DNA of 64,000 nt from positions 124,001-188,000 of the forward strand of contig NZ_JAFKFW010000005.1 of the NCBI RefSeq assembly GCF_017308015.1. The letters are read 5' to 3'. The DNA comes from Allobosea sp. Its GTDB lineage: Bacteria > Pseudomonadota > Alphaproteobacteria > Rhizobiales > Beijerinckiaceae. The position numbers and the translations under genes were made by a program. Shown in pieces: positions 10,020 to 17,548 of this stretch; the stretch's first letter is position 1; every line of letters begins with the position of its first letter. The notes beneath the pieces were generated by a model. The model saw only the letters and a list, made by a program, of their open reading frames with translations. It made no database searches and had not been told where the DNA came from.

Positions 10020-10697
10020 TCAGCGGCCGGCCGAAGAGAAGTCGGCCGGCTTCAATTTCTGGGCTGCGATCACGACCTCGAGACGGTTTCGCGCGTGAAG
10101 CTTGGCCATCAGATTGGTCATATAGCTCTTGACCGTCTTCTCGCTGAGATCGAGCGAACGGGCGATCTCCCGGTTCTGCTTGCCGCAGAGCAGCAGGCGA
10201 ACGATCTGCTCTTCGCGAACGCTCAGTTTCGTACTGACCTGAGCCTGCCTTTCCGCAGTCTTGTGGTTCAAGGCACCAATAACCTTCGCGGCAAAGGAAG
10301 GCGTGATGTAAACCTCGCCGCGCAACGCCGCCTCGACCGCATCGAGCAGTTCCGTGGCGCTGCTTCCCTTCAGGATATAGCCCGCCGCGCCGGCGCCCAG
10401 CGCCTTGACCGCATGCTCTGTCTCGGTGGAGGCCGTGAACACGACGACCCGGCAGGCCGGAGCATTATCGTGCAGTTCGGCGATCGCGCTGAAGACGTCG
10501 CCAGGCATATTCAAGTCGACGATCAGGATGTCGCATGGCTGCCGGCTGGGGATTCCTACGATATCCTCGGCTCTGGAGCCAATTTCAATCACAACGCATT
10601 TTTTGCTGCGCGCCAGAACCGCCGCAATCCCTTCCGCCAGAAGGGGATGATCATCGACGATCCCAACCGAAACTAGAGAACTGGACCCACCACGCAT
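10020..10697 (-). CDS. LuxR/NarL-family response regulator
   Basis: 225 residues. The receiver domain holds the acidic pair in VDDHP and the predicted phospho-acceptor Asp61 in IVDLNMPG, with the conserved Lys in YILKGSS. A C-terminal LuxR-type helix-turn-helix (LSVREEQIVRLL, NREIARSLDLSEKTVKSYM) binds DNA. It is the natural partner of the HisKA_3 kinase whose stop codon lies 24 bases away on the opposite strand. The first eight residues are poor receiver sequence, so a start a few codons downstream is possible. Targets are unknown. Confidence 0.9.
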   Translation of the reverse strand: MRGGSSSLVSVGIVDDHPLLAEGIAAVLARSKKCVVIEIGSRAEDIVGIPSRQPCDILIVDLNMPGDVFSAIAELHDNAPACRVVVFTASTETEHAVKALGAGAAGYILKGSSATELLDAVEAALRGEVYITPSFAAKVIGALNHKTAERQAQVSTKLSVREEQIVRLLLCGKQNREIARSLDLSEKTVKSYMTNLMAKLHARNRLEVVIAAQKLKPADFSSAGR

Positions 10698-11043
10698 CGC
10701 TTACCATCGGTCAGATTAGATTTTCCGTAAAGAGGCAAATTGAGGCGCGGTTAATACCGGCGGCCTCTGGCAGGCCGTCGTGCGACGCTGGGCGGCGTCT
10801 TGCCGCGAGCTGTTCACTGAGCTCCCTGCGCTTGAACTCGACCCGTGGGCGCGATGGCCAATTACGGACTTTCATCCCGTGCAAGCCCGGTTTCCCGGTC
10901 CACTTGTCGTCGTCACACTGGCGGTCCTCACAGGACGCGGTTCAGAGACAGGTGATCAGACTTGGCTATTGCCTCCGAGTTTTTCGTCACTGACGGCGGC
11001 ACGTCACGGTGATGTCGTACGCCTCCCACGACACCCAACTCCG
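10698..11043. other. Intergenic stretch without a convincing gene
   Basis: These 346 bases separate the response regulator start from the end of the YiiX-like gene. The plus-strand frame beginning at 10780 has an unusual composition and overlaps the next gene antisense, so I do not treat it as coding. The part next to 10697 presumably holds the response regulator promoter. I see no clear operator or terminator. Confidence 0.5.
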
Positions 11044-11823
11044 TCAAAGGTCATGCTCGCCCCAAGCCAGGCTCCGGTAGTCGAAACCGCTCTCGATGGC
11101 CGGCTTGATGATCTGGAAATACGGTGAAATATCGAAGTCACGCGGGGCGTAGAGGCTATGGTGCCGGATATGCAGGATCTCGCGGCGGGCATGATCGCTG
11201 CCGGCCCGCTCATGGCTGGGCAAGTGATCGATCAGCGGCAGGATGGGGTAGTGCACGGCCTGAAAGGCCTCGGCGATCAGGGTCGAGCAGATCGCCCGGG
11301 ACGGTTCGCCGCTGCCGAGCGCGATCATCCGCCGCCGCCAGCGGACAGGCAGAAACGGAATGGGATGGAGGTAGCGCGCGAGGTCTAGGACATTGCGCAT
11401 GTCGTAGCGGAAGCCTAGCCGCGCGATCATGAAAGCAACGACCTTGTGCCGGTCCTCGGCAGTCAAGCCGACCGGGCGGCAAATGCGGGTGGTGTACTGC
11501 GTGTATTTGGTCAGCGGCACGGCGATGCAGCCCGCCGACAGATCGACCTCGACCAGCATGGCGTCGTCGTCCGTTTCTCCGCGCGAAGCCAGGGTATCGC
11601 CGACGAAGAGCGTGGCATGGGACCAGGTCGATTGCGTCATGTACTTGATGACGGTCGACACGCGCTGGTTTCCTTCGATCAGCAAGACGTCCGCCGGTTG
11701 CAGGTTTCGCCGCAGCGCTACGGGATCGGAGGGCGTGAACGGTTCGTAGGCTCTGGAGGGCTTGGCGATCACCTGCATGATGGCCTGGCCGGCGAGGTCG
11801 CGGATCCGTTCCCGAACGCTCAT
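11044..11823 (-). CDS. YiiX/YebB-like permuted papain-fold hydrolase
   Basis: 259 residues resembling the circularly permuted NlpC/P60-type (YaeF/YiiX) amidase family, in which the catalytic His precedes the Cys. Visible features are the ADVLLIEGNQR strand, His69 in STWSHATLFVG, an acidic residue (Glu92) in LVEVD, and Cys179 in SRAICSTLIAEAF. This order matches the family. There is no signal peptide. Substrates in this family are amide or thioester bonds in lipids or peptides; the substrate here is unknown. The gene lies 147 bases downstream of the globin-like gene on the same strand and may be read from the NsrR-controlled transcript, but it could have its own promoter. Confidence 0.8.
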   Translation of the reverse strand: MSVRERIRDLAGQAIMQVIAKPSRAYEPFTPSDPVALRRNLQPADVLLIEGNQRVSTVIKYMTQSTWSHATLFVGDTLASRGETDDDAMLVEVDLSAGCIAVPLTKYTQYTTRICRPVGLTAEDRHKVVAFMIARLGFRYDMRNVLDLARYLHPIPFLPVRWRRRMIALGSGEPSRAICSTLIAEAFQAVHYPILPLIDHLPSHERAGSDHARREILHIRHHSLYAPRDFDISPYFQIIKPAIESGFDYRSLAWGEHDL

Positions 11824-11970
11824 CTTCCGTCTCCAGCGCGGCTGGCGGGAGGGTCATTGAGGCCGCGCCCTGCCGAAGGTGATCATGAGCGTTGCGGGAT
11901 TTCGCGACAATATGCCTCGGAACGATGAAAAGCCGCGTTTCGCTCCGGCGAAATCGTTGAGAGTGCCTGG

Positions 11971-12432
11971 CTACCCAAGGCACGCACCGACCCGCAGGGT
12001 TTCCTCCGCCTCGCCAATCCGCAACCGAAGAGGCAGCTCTCCTTCCTGTCCGGCCTGCGGGCACAGAGCACGCAAGGCCAGATCGCAGACGCTGTCGGCA
12101 AGGTCCGAGAGGGACGCAGCCGCATGAAGCGGCAGGACCGCCAGGGCGGACTCGACGAAGACATCGCGCGCATCGGCGACGTGCTCCGGCGCCAGTTCCG
12201 GAAACGCCTCGAACAGCGCCGCCAGGCCGCCGCCATGATCGCCGGTCCGCGCGCCGAGAGCCGTGATGAAATGCGTGAGGCCGCGCTCGAATTCGGACCA
12301 GCCGTTGCCCACGGCACGATCGAGCGGACGACGCAAGCGGGGATGCGCCCGCAGCCGCTCGCTCAACGTGACGACGACGTCATGCAGGCTGTCCTCGTCG
12401 AGACCGAAGGCTTGATCGAATACCAGCCGCAT
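11971..12432 (-). CDS. Globin-fold protein resembling group III truncated haemoglobin, haem ligands not conserved
   Basis: 153 residues, mainly helical. The stretch LAPEHVADARDVFVESA followed by LPLHAAA resembles the F-G-H region of group III truncated haemoglobins, which usually read LTPEHFDRWLALFRETA there. At the positions where the family normally has its proximal F8 and distal E7 histidines I see Leu/Phe-type residues (ALFEAF and SEFERG). If it is a globin it may therefore not bind haem conventionally. This comparison is from memory of the family, not a computed alignment. The gene follows nsrR by 58 bases on the same strand, a typical setting for nitric-oxide detoxification proteins. 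The last 30 residues are a tail that may be unstructured. A fully different helical family cannot be excluded. Confidence 0.45.
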   Translation of the reverse strand: MRLVFDQAFGLDEDSLHDVVVTLSERLRAHPRLRRPLDRAVGNGWSEFERGLTHFITALGARTGDHGGGLAALFEAFPELAPEHVADARDVFVESALAVLPLHAAASLSDLADSVCDLALRALCPQAGQEGELPLRLRIGEAEETLRVGACLG

Positions 12433-12490
12433 TTTCGGCTTCTCCTTCCGGTCGCCCGTTAACCCCGGCGCGCTGTCGCGATGAAGCGCG

Positions 12491-12919
12491 TCAAGCCGCC
12501 GGCGCGAGGCCGAAATCCGCCGGGTTCAGCAGCAGATCGGCCAGAGTGTAGCGATCGATCGTTACGAGGAAGGCGGCAAGCGCCTCGTGAAGGACACCCT
12601 GAAGCCGGCACCGCGGCGCAATCACGCAGCCATCGCCGCCGCCGAAGCACTCAACCAGTGTGAAATCCGGCTCCGTCAGACGCAGAACCTCACCGATCCC
12701 GATTTCCGACGGCGCCTTGGCCAGGACAAGACCGCCGGAGCGGCCGCGGACCGCCCGAAGGAAGCCGGCCTTGGTGAGTTGATGGCAGACTTTCATCAGA
12801 TGCGTCCGCGAGATCCGGTACGTCGCCGCAGTCTCCTCAATCGTGATCAGACGCTCCCCGTGGGTTGCCGCATACATGAGAACCCTGAGCGAATAATCGG
12901 AAAATCGGGTCAGTCGCAT
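12491..12919 (-). CDS. nsrR: Rrf2-family nitric-oxide-sensing repressor NsrR
   Basis: 142 residues. The N-terminal winged helix starts MRLTRFSDYSLRVLMYAA and contains the recognition-helix region ISRTHLMKVCHQL. Three cysteines, Cys91, Cys98 and Cys104 (in VECFGGGDGC and IAPRCRLQGVL), have the spacing expected for the [Fe-S] cluster of NsrR. Asp8, a fourth cluster ligand in characterised NsrR, is also present. In known systems nitric oxide destroys or modifies the cluster and relieves repression. The gene lies between a 36-residue membrane protein and a globin-like protein on the same strand. Two NsrR-type operators sit upstream of that small gene, so autoregulation is likely. Confidence 0.9.
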   Translation of the reverse strand: MRLTRFSDYSLRVLMYAATHGERLITIEETAATYRISRTHLMKVCHQLTKAGFLRAVRGRSGGLVLAKAPSEIGIGEVLRLTEPDFTLVECFGGGDGCVIAPRCRLQGVLHEALAAFLVTIDRYTLADLLLNPADFGLAPAA

Positions 12920-13091
12920 GAGGGATTCCGTCTGTTCCAGCCCACCAAGCCGGAAGGTCGCTCCTCCCGGCGCGACACACCCGACATGGCTTAGTTGTAG
13001 CAGCCCTGCCGTGCCACGCGGCCCCGCGCTGCTTGCAGCGGCCGGCGCATTCGGCTCCGCAGGACGTCCGTCCTCGGAAGCCGTGCGGGCG

Positions 13092-13202
13092 CTACGCGAA
13101 AACCATCACGACCACCATCCCGACAACGACCAGGATAAGCCCCCATATCAGCATCGGCACCAACGTGCTTCCGGTGTCGGCAGCGCCCGGCGGTCGCCTC
13201 AT
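13092..13202 (-). CDS. 36-residue single-span membrane protein, NsrR-island small ORF
   Basis: This is a small gene that a length cut-off would miss. A GGAGG ribosome-binding site is spaced six bases from the ATG at 13202. The product has a polar 14-residue head (MRRPPGAADTGSTL) and one hydrophobic helix (LIWGLILVVVGMVVVMVFA) running to the stop, so it should be a tail-anchored or single-pass inner-membrane peptide. Its start is only 14 bases from the nearer of two NsrR-type operators, which predicts strong nitric-oxide-dependent control. nsrR follows 172 bases downstream. I know no named family. Small membrane subunits accompany respiratory oxidases and NO reductases, but no such enzyme is visible here. 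Confidence 0.7.
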   Translation of the reverse strand: MRRPPGAADTGSTLVPMLIWGLILVVVGMVVVMVFA

Positions 13203-13216
13203 GACAGGCCTCCATA

Positions 13217-13239
13217 AAGATCTATTTCATATCAATCTT
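13217..13239. promoter_or_regulatory. Predicted NsrR operator 1
   Basis: An 11-1-11 inverted repeat with left half AAGATCTATTT, centre C and right half ATATCAATCTT. The Enterobacterial NsrR consensus is AAGATGCATTT-N-AAATGCATCTT; the left half matches 9 of 11 and the right half 8 of 11. It lies immediately upstream of the ribosome-binding site of the 36-residue gene, where bound repressor would block transcription of the minus-strand arm. Confidence 0.7.
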
Positions 13240-13249
13240 TATGGCGAAA

Positions 13250-13272
13250 AAGATGCATTGTAAATCTATGTT
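13250..13272. promoter_or_regulatory. Predicted NsrR operator 2
   Basis: A second 11-1-11 element with left half AAGATGCATTG (10 of 11 to consensus), centre T and right half AAATCTATGTT (8 of 11). Its first base is 33 bases from the first base of operator 1, about three helical turns, so two NsrR dimers could sit on the same DNA face. It is 108 bases upstream of the DUF6455 start and probably controls the plus-strand arm. Confidence 0.7.
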
Positions 13273-13380
13273 ACATGGAGACAGCGCTTCCCCCGACGAT
13301 CTGTGCGGGAGGATTGAGCTATCGCAAAGAATGCCATGGCCGACGGGTCGATACTCGCCCTTGGGAGTATGGAGGTTGCC

Positions 13381-13782
13381 ATGCAGATCGTCGAAGCAGT
13401 TCGCCGGTGGTGGCGGGTTCAATCCTTCCTGACCACGCTCGAGGCGCTCGGTCCGGCCGCTACGGCAGCGCTGGCCAGAGACAATGGCGTTGCCGAAGCC
13501 GATCTTCATAGGCTTGCGTCCTGCAGCGACACCGGTTCATCGCTGCTTCGCCGGCTGCTTCAGCGCCTCGACATCGACTTCGAGCAGTTGGCCCGCAGCC
13601 AAGCGGGCGTCGTCCGCGATATGGCCGTCATTTGCGCGGGATGCGCAATGACGCGGCGCTGCCGAAGTGACCTCGCCCAGCAGGACGCCCCGCTGCGTCA
13701 TGGGCGATACTGCTCGAACATCGGGACCATCAGGGCGCTACGCCAGGGTTCCGCTGCGACATCGGGACCGGGCGGATGTTGA
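13381..13782 (+). CDS. DUF6455-like cysteine-motif protein
   Basis: 133 residues from an ATG at 13381 preceded by GGAGG five bases upstream. An in-frame ATG at 13336 lacks such a site. The C-terminal half has CAGCAMTRRC (Cys85, Cys88, Cys94) and RYCSNIGTI (Cys111), the pattern I associate with DUF6455. This could bind a metal or iron-sulphur cluster; no function is established to my knowledge. It is the first gene of the plus-strand arm facing nsrR, with two NsrR operators upstream, and is followed by the cysteine desulfhydrase after 100 bases. A role in sulphur or cluster repair during nitrosative stress is an inference from position. Confidence 0.75.
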   Translation: MQIVEAVRRWWRVQSFLTTLEALGPAATAALARDNGVAEADLHRLASCSDTGSSLLRRLLQRLDIDFEQLARSQAGVVRDMAVICAGCAMTRRCRSDLAQQDAPLRHGRYCSNIGTIRALRQGSAATSGPGGC

Positions 13783-13882
13783 CCACCGCTGAACCGGCAG
13801 TCCTCATGACCGGCCTTATGCAGGCGCAGAACGGCCGTCGTATTCCGCAACCGATCTGTCCGGGACCGAGTGGATTGCTCGA

Positions 13883-15001
13883 ATGGAGAACGGATTGAAC
13901 GGGGATAACGCGAGATCGACCCGCCTCTGGGTCGACCAGGCGATAGCGGCAATCGAGGCGGATCAGCGCCGTTCTGCCGACACGCATCTGTGGGCGCTGG
14001 ACGTGCCGGGGCTCACCGGGATCGAACTTTATCTGAAGGATGAATCAACGCATCCGACCGGCAGCCTGAAGCATCGGCTGGCGCGCTCGCTCTTCCTCTA
14101 TGCGCTTTGCAACGGCTTCATCCGGGAAGGCACGGCGGTGATCGAGGCCTCGTCCGGCTCGACGGCGGTGTCGGAGGCTTATTTCGCTCGCATGATCGGC
14201 GTTCCGTTCTACGCCGTCATGCCGCGCTCCACGTCCCCGGAGAAGATCGCGGCCATCGAGCATTATGGCGGACGCAGCCATTTCATCGACGACGGCGAAC
14301 GGATTTATGCCGAGTCCGCCGAACTGGCGGCGCGCTTGTCCGGCCATTTCATGGATCAGTTCACCCATGCAGAGCGGGCGACGGATTGGCGCGGCAACAA
14401 CAACATCGCCGAGTCGATCTTCCAGCAATTGGCAAGCGAACGCCATCCGATCCCGTCCTGGATCGTAATGAGCGCGGGGACCGGCGGCACCACCGCGACG
14501 ATCGGGCGATACATCCGCTACAAGCGCCACGCGACGCGGCTGTCCGTGGCCGATGTCGAGCGCTCCGCCTTTTTCGAGGGCTTCTCCACGCGCAATCCCG
14601 GATATCGCTGCGATCGCCCTTCGCGTATCGAAGGCATCGGCAGGCCGCGGGTGGAACCCTCCTTCGTACCGGGGGTGATCGACACCATGCTGCGCGTGCC
14701 GGATGCCGTCTCGCTGGCGGCGATGCGTGTGCTATCGCGGCGGCTCGGGCGGCGCGTCGGCGGCTCGACAGGCACCAACTTAGCCGCGATGTGCTTCCAT
14801 GCGGCGCGCATGGCGAGCGCAGGCGAGGCGGGATCGCTGGTGACCCTGATCTGCGATGCCGGCGACCGCTATTCCAACAGCTATTACGATGACGCCTGGC
14901 TGGAAGCGAACAGGCTCGATCCCTCGCCATTCGAGCCCGCTTTCGAGGCCTTCCTGCAAAGCGGCAGGCTCGATCTCGATCTGGACGAGTGCCACCACTG
15001 A
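13883..15001 (+). CDS. PLP-dependent L-cysteine desulfhydrase Cds1-like
   Basis: 372 residues of the cysteine synthase fold. The cofactor lysine is Lys63 in [59 protein letters not shown] and [15 protein letters not shown] match the Cds1 (Rv3684-type) subfamily, which converts L-cysteine to hydrogen sulphide, ammonia and pyruvate. Length fits the family. The segment [15 protein letters not shown] replaces the more usual VVDPENSVFF wording but sits in a surface region. It follows the DUF6455 gene and is probably co-transcribed under NsrR, so sulphide production would be linked to nitric-oxide stress. A plain cysteine synthase is less likely given the subfamily motifs. Confidence 0.88.
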   Translation: MENGLNGDNARSTRLWVDQAIAAIEADQRRSADTHLWALDVPGLTGIELYLKDESTHPTGSLKHRLARSLFLYALCNGFIREGTAVIEASSGSTAVSEAYFARMIGVPFYAVMPRSTSPEKIAAIEHYGGRSHFIDDGERIYAESAELAARLSGHFMDQFTHAERATDWRGNNNIAESIFQQLASERHPIPSWIVMSAGTGGTTATIGRYIRYKRHATRLSVADVERSAFFEGFSTRNPGYRCDRPSRIEGIGRPRVEPSFVPGVIDTMLRVPDAVSLAAMRVLSRRLGRRVGGSTGTNLAAMCFHAARMASAGEAGSLVTLICDAGDRYSNSYYDDAWLEANRLDPSPFEPAFEAFLQSGRLDLDLDECHH

Positions 15002-15373
15002 GCCAGTGCGCCACGCGCGTCCTTTTCGTTGCAGCTTCTGCCTCGGCATCGCCCCGGCGCGATTGAGGCGAATGGTCCAGGGCATGCGAAATCGCCAGAG
15101 TGGAGATCGATCTTTCCATGCGCTGTGCCAGCGAGATTGCGCGGGCCATGCTCCGCACCTCGATCACCTGGTCGATCGCGATGACCTGATGCTGGTCCGG
15201 GGAGCCGAACTGGAATGGTGGCTCCGGTCCGGGGACGAGCAACCGCTCCCGCGCCTGTTGACTGCGCAATCCATCCCAAATCGATCGGCCCGCTCATGCA
15301 GATCCGCATTCGCCAGCAGATCGGCATCGAACAATCCCGCCGATTGTGCATTTCTCTCCGTAGGGAGATCATC
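15002..15373. other. Intergenic stretch without a convincing gene
   Basis: These 372 bases lie between the Cds1 stop and the DUF2945 start. Frames are open on both strands, but none has recognisable domain content or a ribosome-binding site. The final part before 15374 (TAGGGAGA) is the ribosome-binding site for the next gene. Confidence 0.5.
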
Positions 15374-15583
15374 ATGGACAAATTCAAGATTGGCGATCAC
15401 GTCCGATGGAACTCCGAGGCCGGGATGGTCAGCGGCAGGATCATCAAGGTCCATCACGCCGATTTCGACTACAAGGGCCACCGTCATCGCGCCTCGCAGG
15501 AAGAGCCGCAATATGAGATCAGGAGCGACCGGACTGAGCATGTCGCGGCCCACAAGGACGCCGCTCTGACGAAGATCGGCTGA
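15374..15583 (+). CDS. DUF2945 (HVA1/TUDOR-like) small protein
   Basis: 69 residues from the ATG at 15374, preceded by GGGAGA. The sequence KFKIGDHVRWNSEAGMVSG then GRIIKVH, followed by a conserved middle with YKGHRHRAS and a C-terminal EHVAAHKDAAL segment, matches the DUF2945 family of small SH3/TUDOR-like beta barrels. Its stop overlaps the start of the DUF488 gene by one base (TGATG), so the two are translationally coupled. The in-frame upstream extension to 15215 has no supporting motif and was rejected. Confidence 0.85.
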   Translation: MDKFKIGDHVRWNSEAGMVSGRIIKVHHADFDYKGHRHRASQEEPQYEIRSDRTEHVAAHKDAALTKIG

Positions 15584-16149
15584 TGGTCGCCCGGTTCACC
15601 ACGATCGGCCACTCCAACCGCTCCCTTACCAAATTGATCACGATGCTGCAGGAGGCCGGCATCGATCTTCTGATCGACGTCCGCGCGTTTCCACGCTCGC
15701 GAACCAAACCAGAGTTCAATATCGACAGGCTGCCCGGCGCTCTGGAACCCTTCCACATCGGCTACTGCCACCTCCCGGAGCTTGGAGGACGTCGCTCGAA
15801 GCAAAGCGGCGTGGATGAGCGGCTCAATGCAATGTGGCGGAATCGAAGCTTTCACAACTACGCCGACTACGCGCTCGGCGACGCTTTCAACGAGGCTCTC
15901 CAGAAGGTGCTACGCTTCGGAATCGATCATCGTGTGTCGCTGATGTGTTCAGAGGCCGTGTGGTGGCGATGTCATCGCCGGATCATTACCGACTACCTTG
16001 TCCTGAACGGCCATCCGGTCGATCACTTGATGAGCCCGGGACACATCGAGCATGCCGTACCGACGCCGGGAGCCCGGAGGAACGGCGCTGGCAAGGTAGT
16101 CTACTCAGAGAATTCCCTCGAAGTGCCGGGTGCCCCACCTCCATCTTGA
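15583..16149 (+). CDS. DUF488 family protein
   Basis: 188 residues. FTTIGHSNRSLTKLI and LLIDVRAFPRSR then KPEFN at the N terminus, LPELGGRRS in the middle, and LMCSEAVWWRCHRRII near the C terminus are the hallmark motifs of DUF488. The conserved CxE-type cysteine is present (MCSEAVWWRC). The biochemical function of the family is not established; the motif arrangement resembles thiol-dependent nucleases or phosphatases only loosely. It is coupled to the DUF2945 gene by a one-base overlap, and the pairing of these two genes is common in alphaproteobacteria. Confidence 0.88.
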   Translation: MVARFTTIGHSNRSLTKLITMLQEAGIDLLIDVRAFPRSRTKPEFNIDRLPGALEPFHIGYCHLPELGGRRSKQSGVDERLNAMWRNRSFHNYADYALGDAFNEALQKVLRFGIDHRVSLMCSEAVWWRCHRRIITDYLVLNGHPVDHLMSPGHIEHAVPTPGARRNGAGKVVYSENSLEVPGAPPPS

Positions 16150-16432
16150 GCCAGCCCGAGCGTCGCCATCAGATCACGGGTAAGGGCAAAGCTGGTGCGA
16201 ATGGGTGCGCCGCCTCAGACGGCGTGACAGGCAGCGCCCTCTCGCTGATCATCGGCCTTCGTCGAGCGCCGCCCCCTTCGCGCACAGGGCGCAGACGGCA
16301 GGGGGACGACAGTGGCGCGATACGGAACCGCTAGCCCGCCATCACGCATAAGGTGACGCGAGAGCCCCGGATTTTTTGCATGGCTTCTTGAAATCTGCCG
16401 CAACCGATCGAAGGCGGCGGCTGGAAAGCAAG

Positions 16433-16459
16433 ACGCCGCCACAGGTGGCGTGGCGGCGT
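16433..16459 (-). terminator. Stem-loop downstream of the NitT/TauT-type ABC operon
   Basis: A perfect 10-base inverted repeat (ACGCCGCCAC / GTGGCGGCGT) with a seven-base loop starts 24 bases beyond the stop of the substrate-binding protein gene. On the minus strand it is followed by a moderately T-rich CTTGCTTTCC. It probably ends the ABC transporter transcript. The rest of 16150-16432 shows no convincing gene. Confidence 0.6.
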
Positions 16460-16482
16460 AGGGTTTCTCGCGCTTGGACGTC

Positions 16483-17499
16483 TCAGCTTCCGGACCGGCC
16501 GGCCAACTGCGGCACGAACATGTCGCTCCACTTGGCGGGTTTCACCTTGATCGAGCCAGCCTTGTGCATGAACTCGGCGAACTTCATCACGCCCTCGGGC
16601 GTGGCGGTGAAGCGGGCATCCTTGTCCTCGATCATCTGCTGGACCTCGGCGGCGTCGATCTTCACCTTCGAGCCCTTGGCGAAGATCTCGGCGGCGAGCT
16701 TCTTGTCCTTCTCGATCAGGGCGTTGGCGTCATCCATCGCGTCGATGAAGGCCTGGGTCATCTTCGGATTGGCGTCGACGAACTTCTTCGGCGCGAAGGT
16801 GACGTCCAGCGTCAGGTTGCCGAGATAGTCGACCGAGTTGAGCACACGGTGGATGCCGGGGCTCTTGGCCTCGATATACTGGAAGGGCGGCGAGGTGAAA
16901 TGCGCCTTGATCTCGGTCTTGCCGCCCACGAGTGCGGCGAGTGCCTCCGGATGCGGCAGGCTCACCGTCATCGGGTCCATCTTGGCGTAGTTCGCCTCAC
17001 CGAACTCCTTGGCGGCGATCATCTGCAGCACGACGGCGGCGAGCGAGGTCTTGATGCCCGGCAGCGCGATCTTGTCGGTCGCGGTGAAGTCCTTCAGCGA
17101 TTTCAGCTCCGGCTTGTTCGACATCATCCAGAGCGAGGTCGAGCTCATGCCGGAGACACCGACGACCTCGACGCCCGGAATGCCCTTGGCCTTGGCCCAG
17201 AGCGTGACGAAGCCCGGCGCGCCGGTGCCGGCGAAATCGAGCGTGCCGGCCATCATCGCGTCGTTGATGACGTTGCCGCCGTCGAGCATCAGCCAGGTCA
17301 CCTTGATGTCGCCGAGTCCGGCGGCCTTGGCGCGCTTCTCCAGGAACTGCTGATCCTGCATCACGAAGAGCGGCAGGTAGAGGATGCCGAACCCCTTGGA
17401 AATGCGGACCTCGCTGACCTCGGCGCGGGCCGGGGCGGCGAGCGCCGCGCCGAGCGCCGCGACGGTGAAGGCTGTGCGCAGGAAAGTCTTGAATGCCAT
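16483..17499 (-). CDS. NitT/TauT-family ABC transporter substrate-binding protein
   Basis: 338 residues. A clear signal peptide (FLRTAFTVAALGAALAAPARA, cleavage near residue 26) is followed by an NMT1/SsuA-type periplasmic fold with ISKGFGILYLPLFVMQ, AGTLDFAGTGAPG and ALPGIKTSLAAVVLQM. Family members capture taurine, alkanesulphonates, nitrate, thiamine precursors or other aromatic and sulphonate compounds; the ligand cannot be read from sequence. It is the last gene of an ATPase-permease-binding protein operon on the minus strand, 49 bases after the permease. Confidence 0.88.
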   Translation of the reverse strand: MAFKTFLRTAFTVAALGAALAAPARAEVSEVRISKGFGILYLPLFVMQDQQFLEKRAKAAGLGDIKVTWLMLDGGNVINDAMMAGTLDFAGTGAPGFVTLWAKAKGIPGVEVVGVSGMSSTSLWMMSNKPELKSLKDFTATDKIALPGIKTSLAAVVLQMIAAKEFGEANYAKMDPMTVSLPHPEALAALVGGKTEIKAHFTSPPFQYIEAKSPGIHRVLNSVDYLGNLTLDVTFAPKKFVDANPKMTQAFIDAMDDANALIEKDKKLAAEIFAKGSKVKIDAAEVQQMIEDKDARFTATPEGVMKFAEFMHKAGSIKVKPAKWSDMFVPQLAGRSGS

Positions 17500-17548
17500 G
17501 GGTATTTCCCTCCGAGTGACGGCCGTTCGGCCTTGTGAAGTTTCGATA

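Noticed and set aside
10780..11127. Possible 115-residue gene
   Set aside because: No domain, no ribosome-binding site, and it overlaps the YiiX-like gene antisense.
15002..15373. Possible gene on the minus strand from 15269
   Set aside because: It runs antisense into Cds1 and has no domain or ribosome-binding site.
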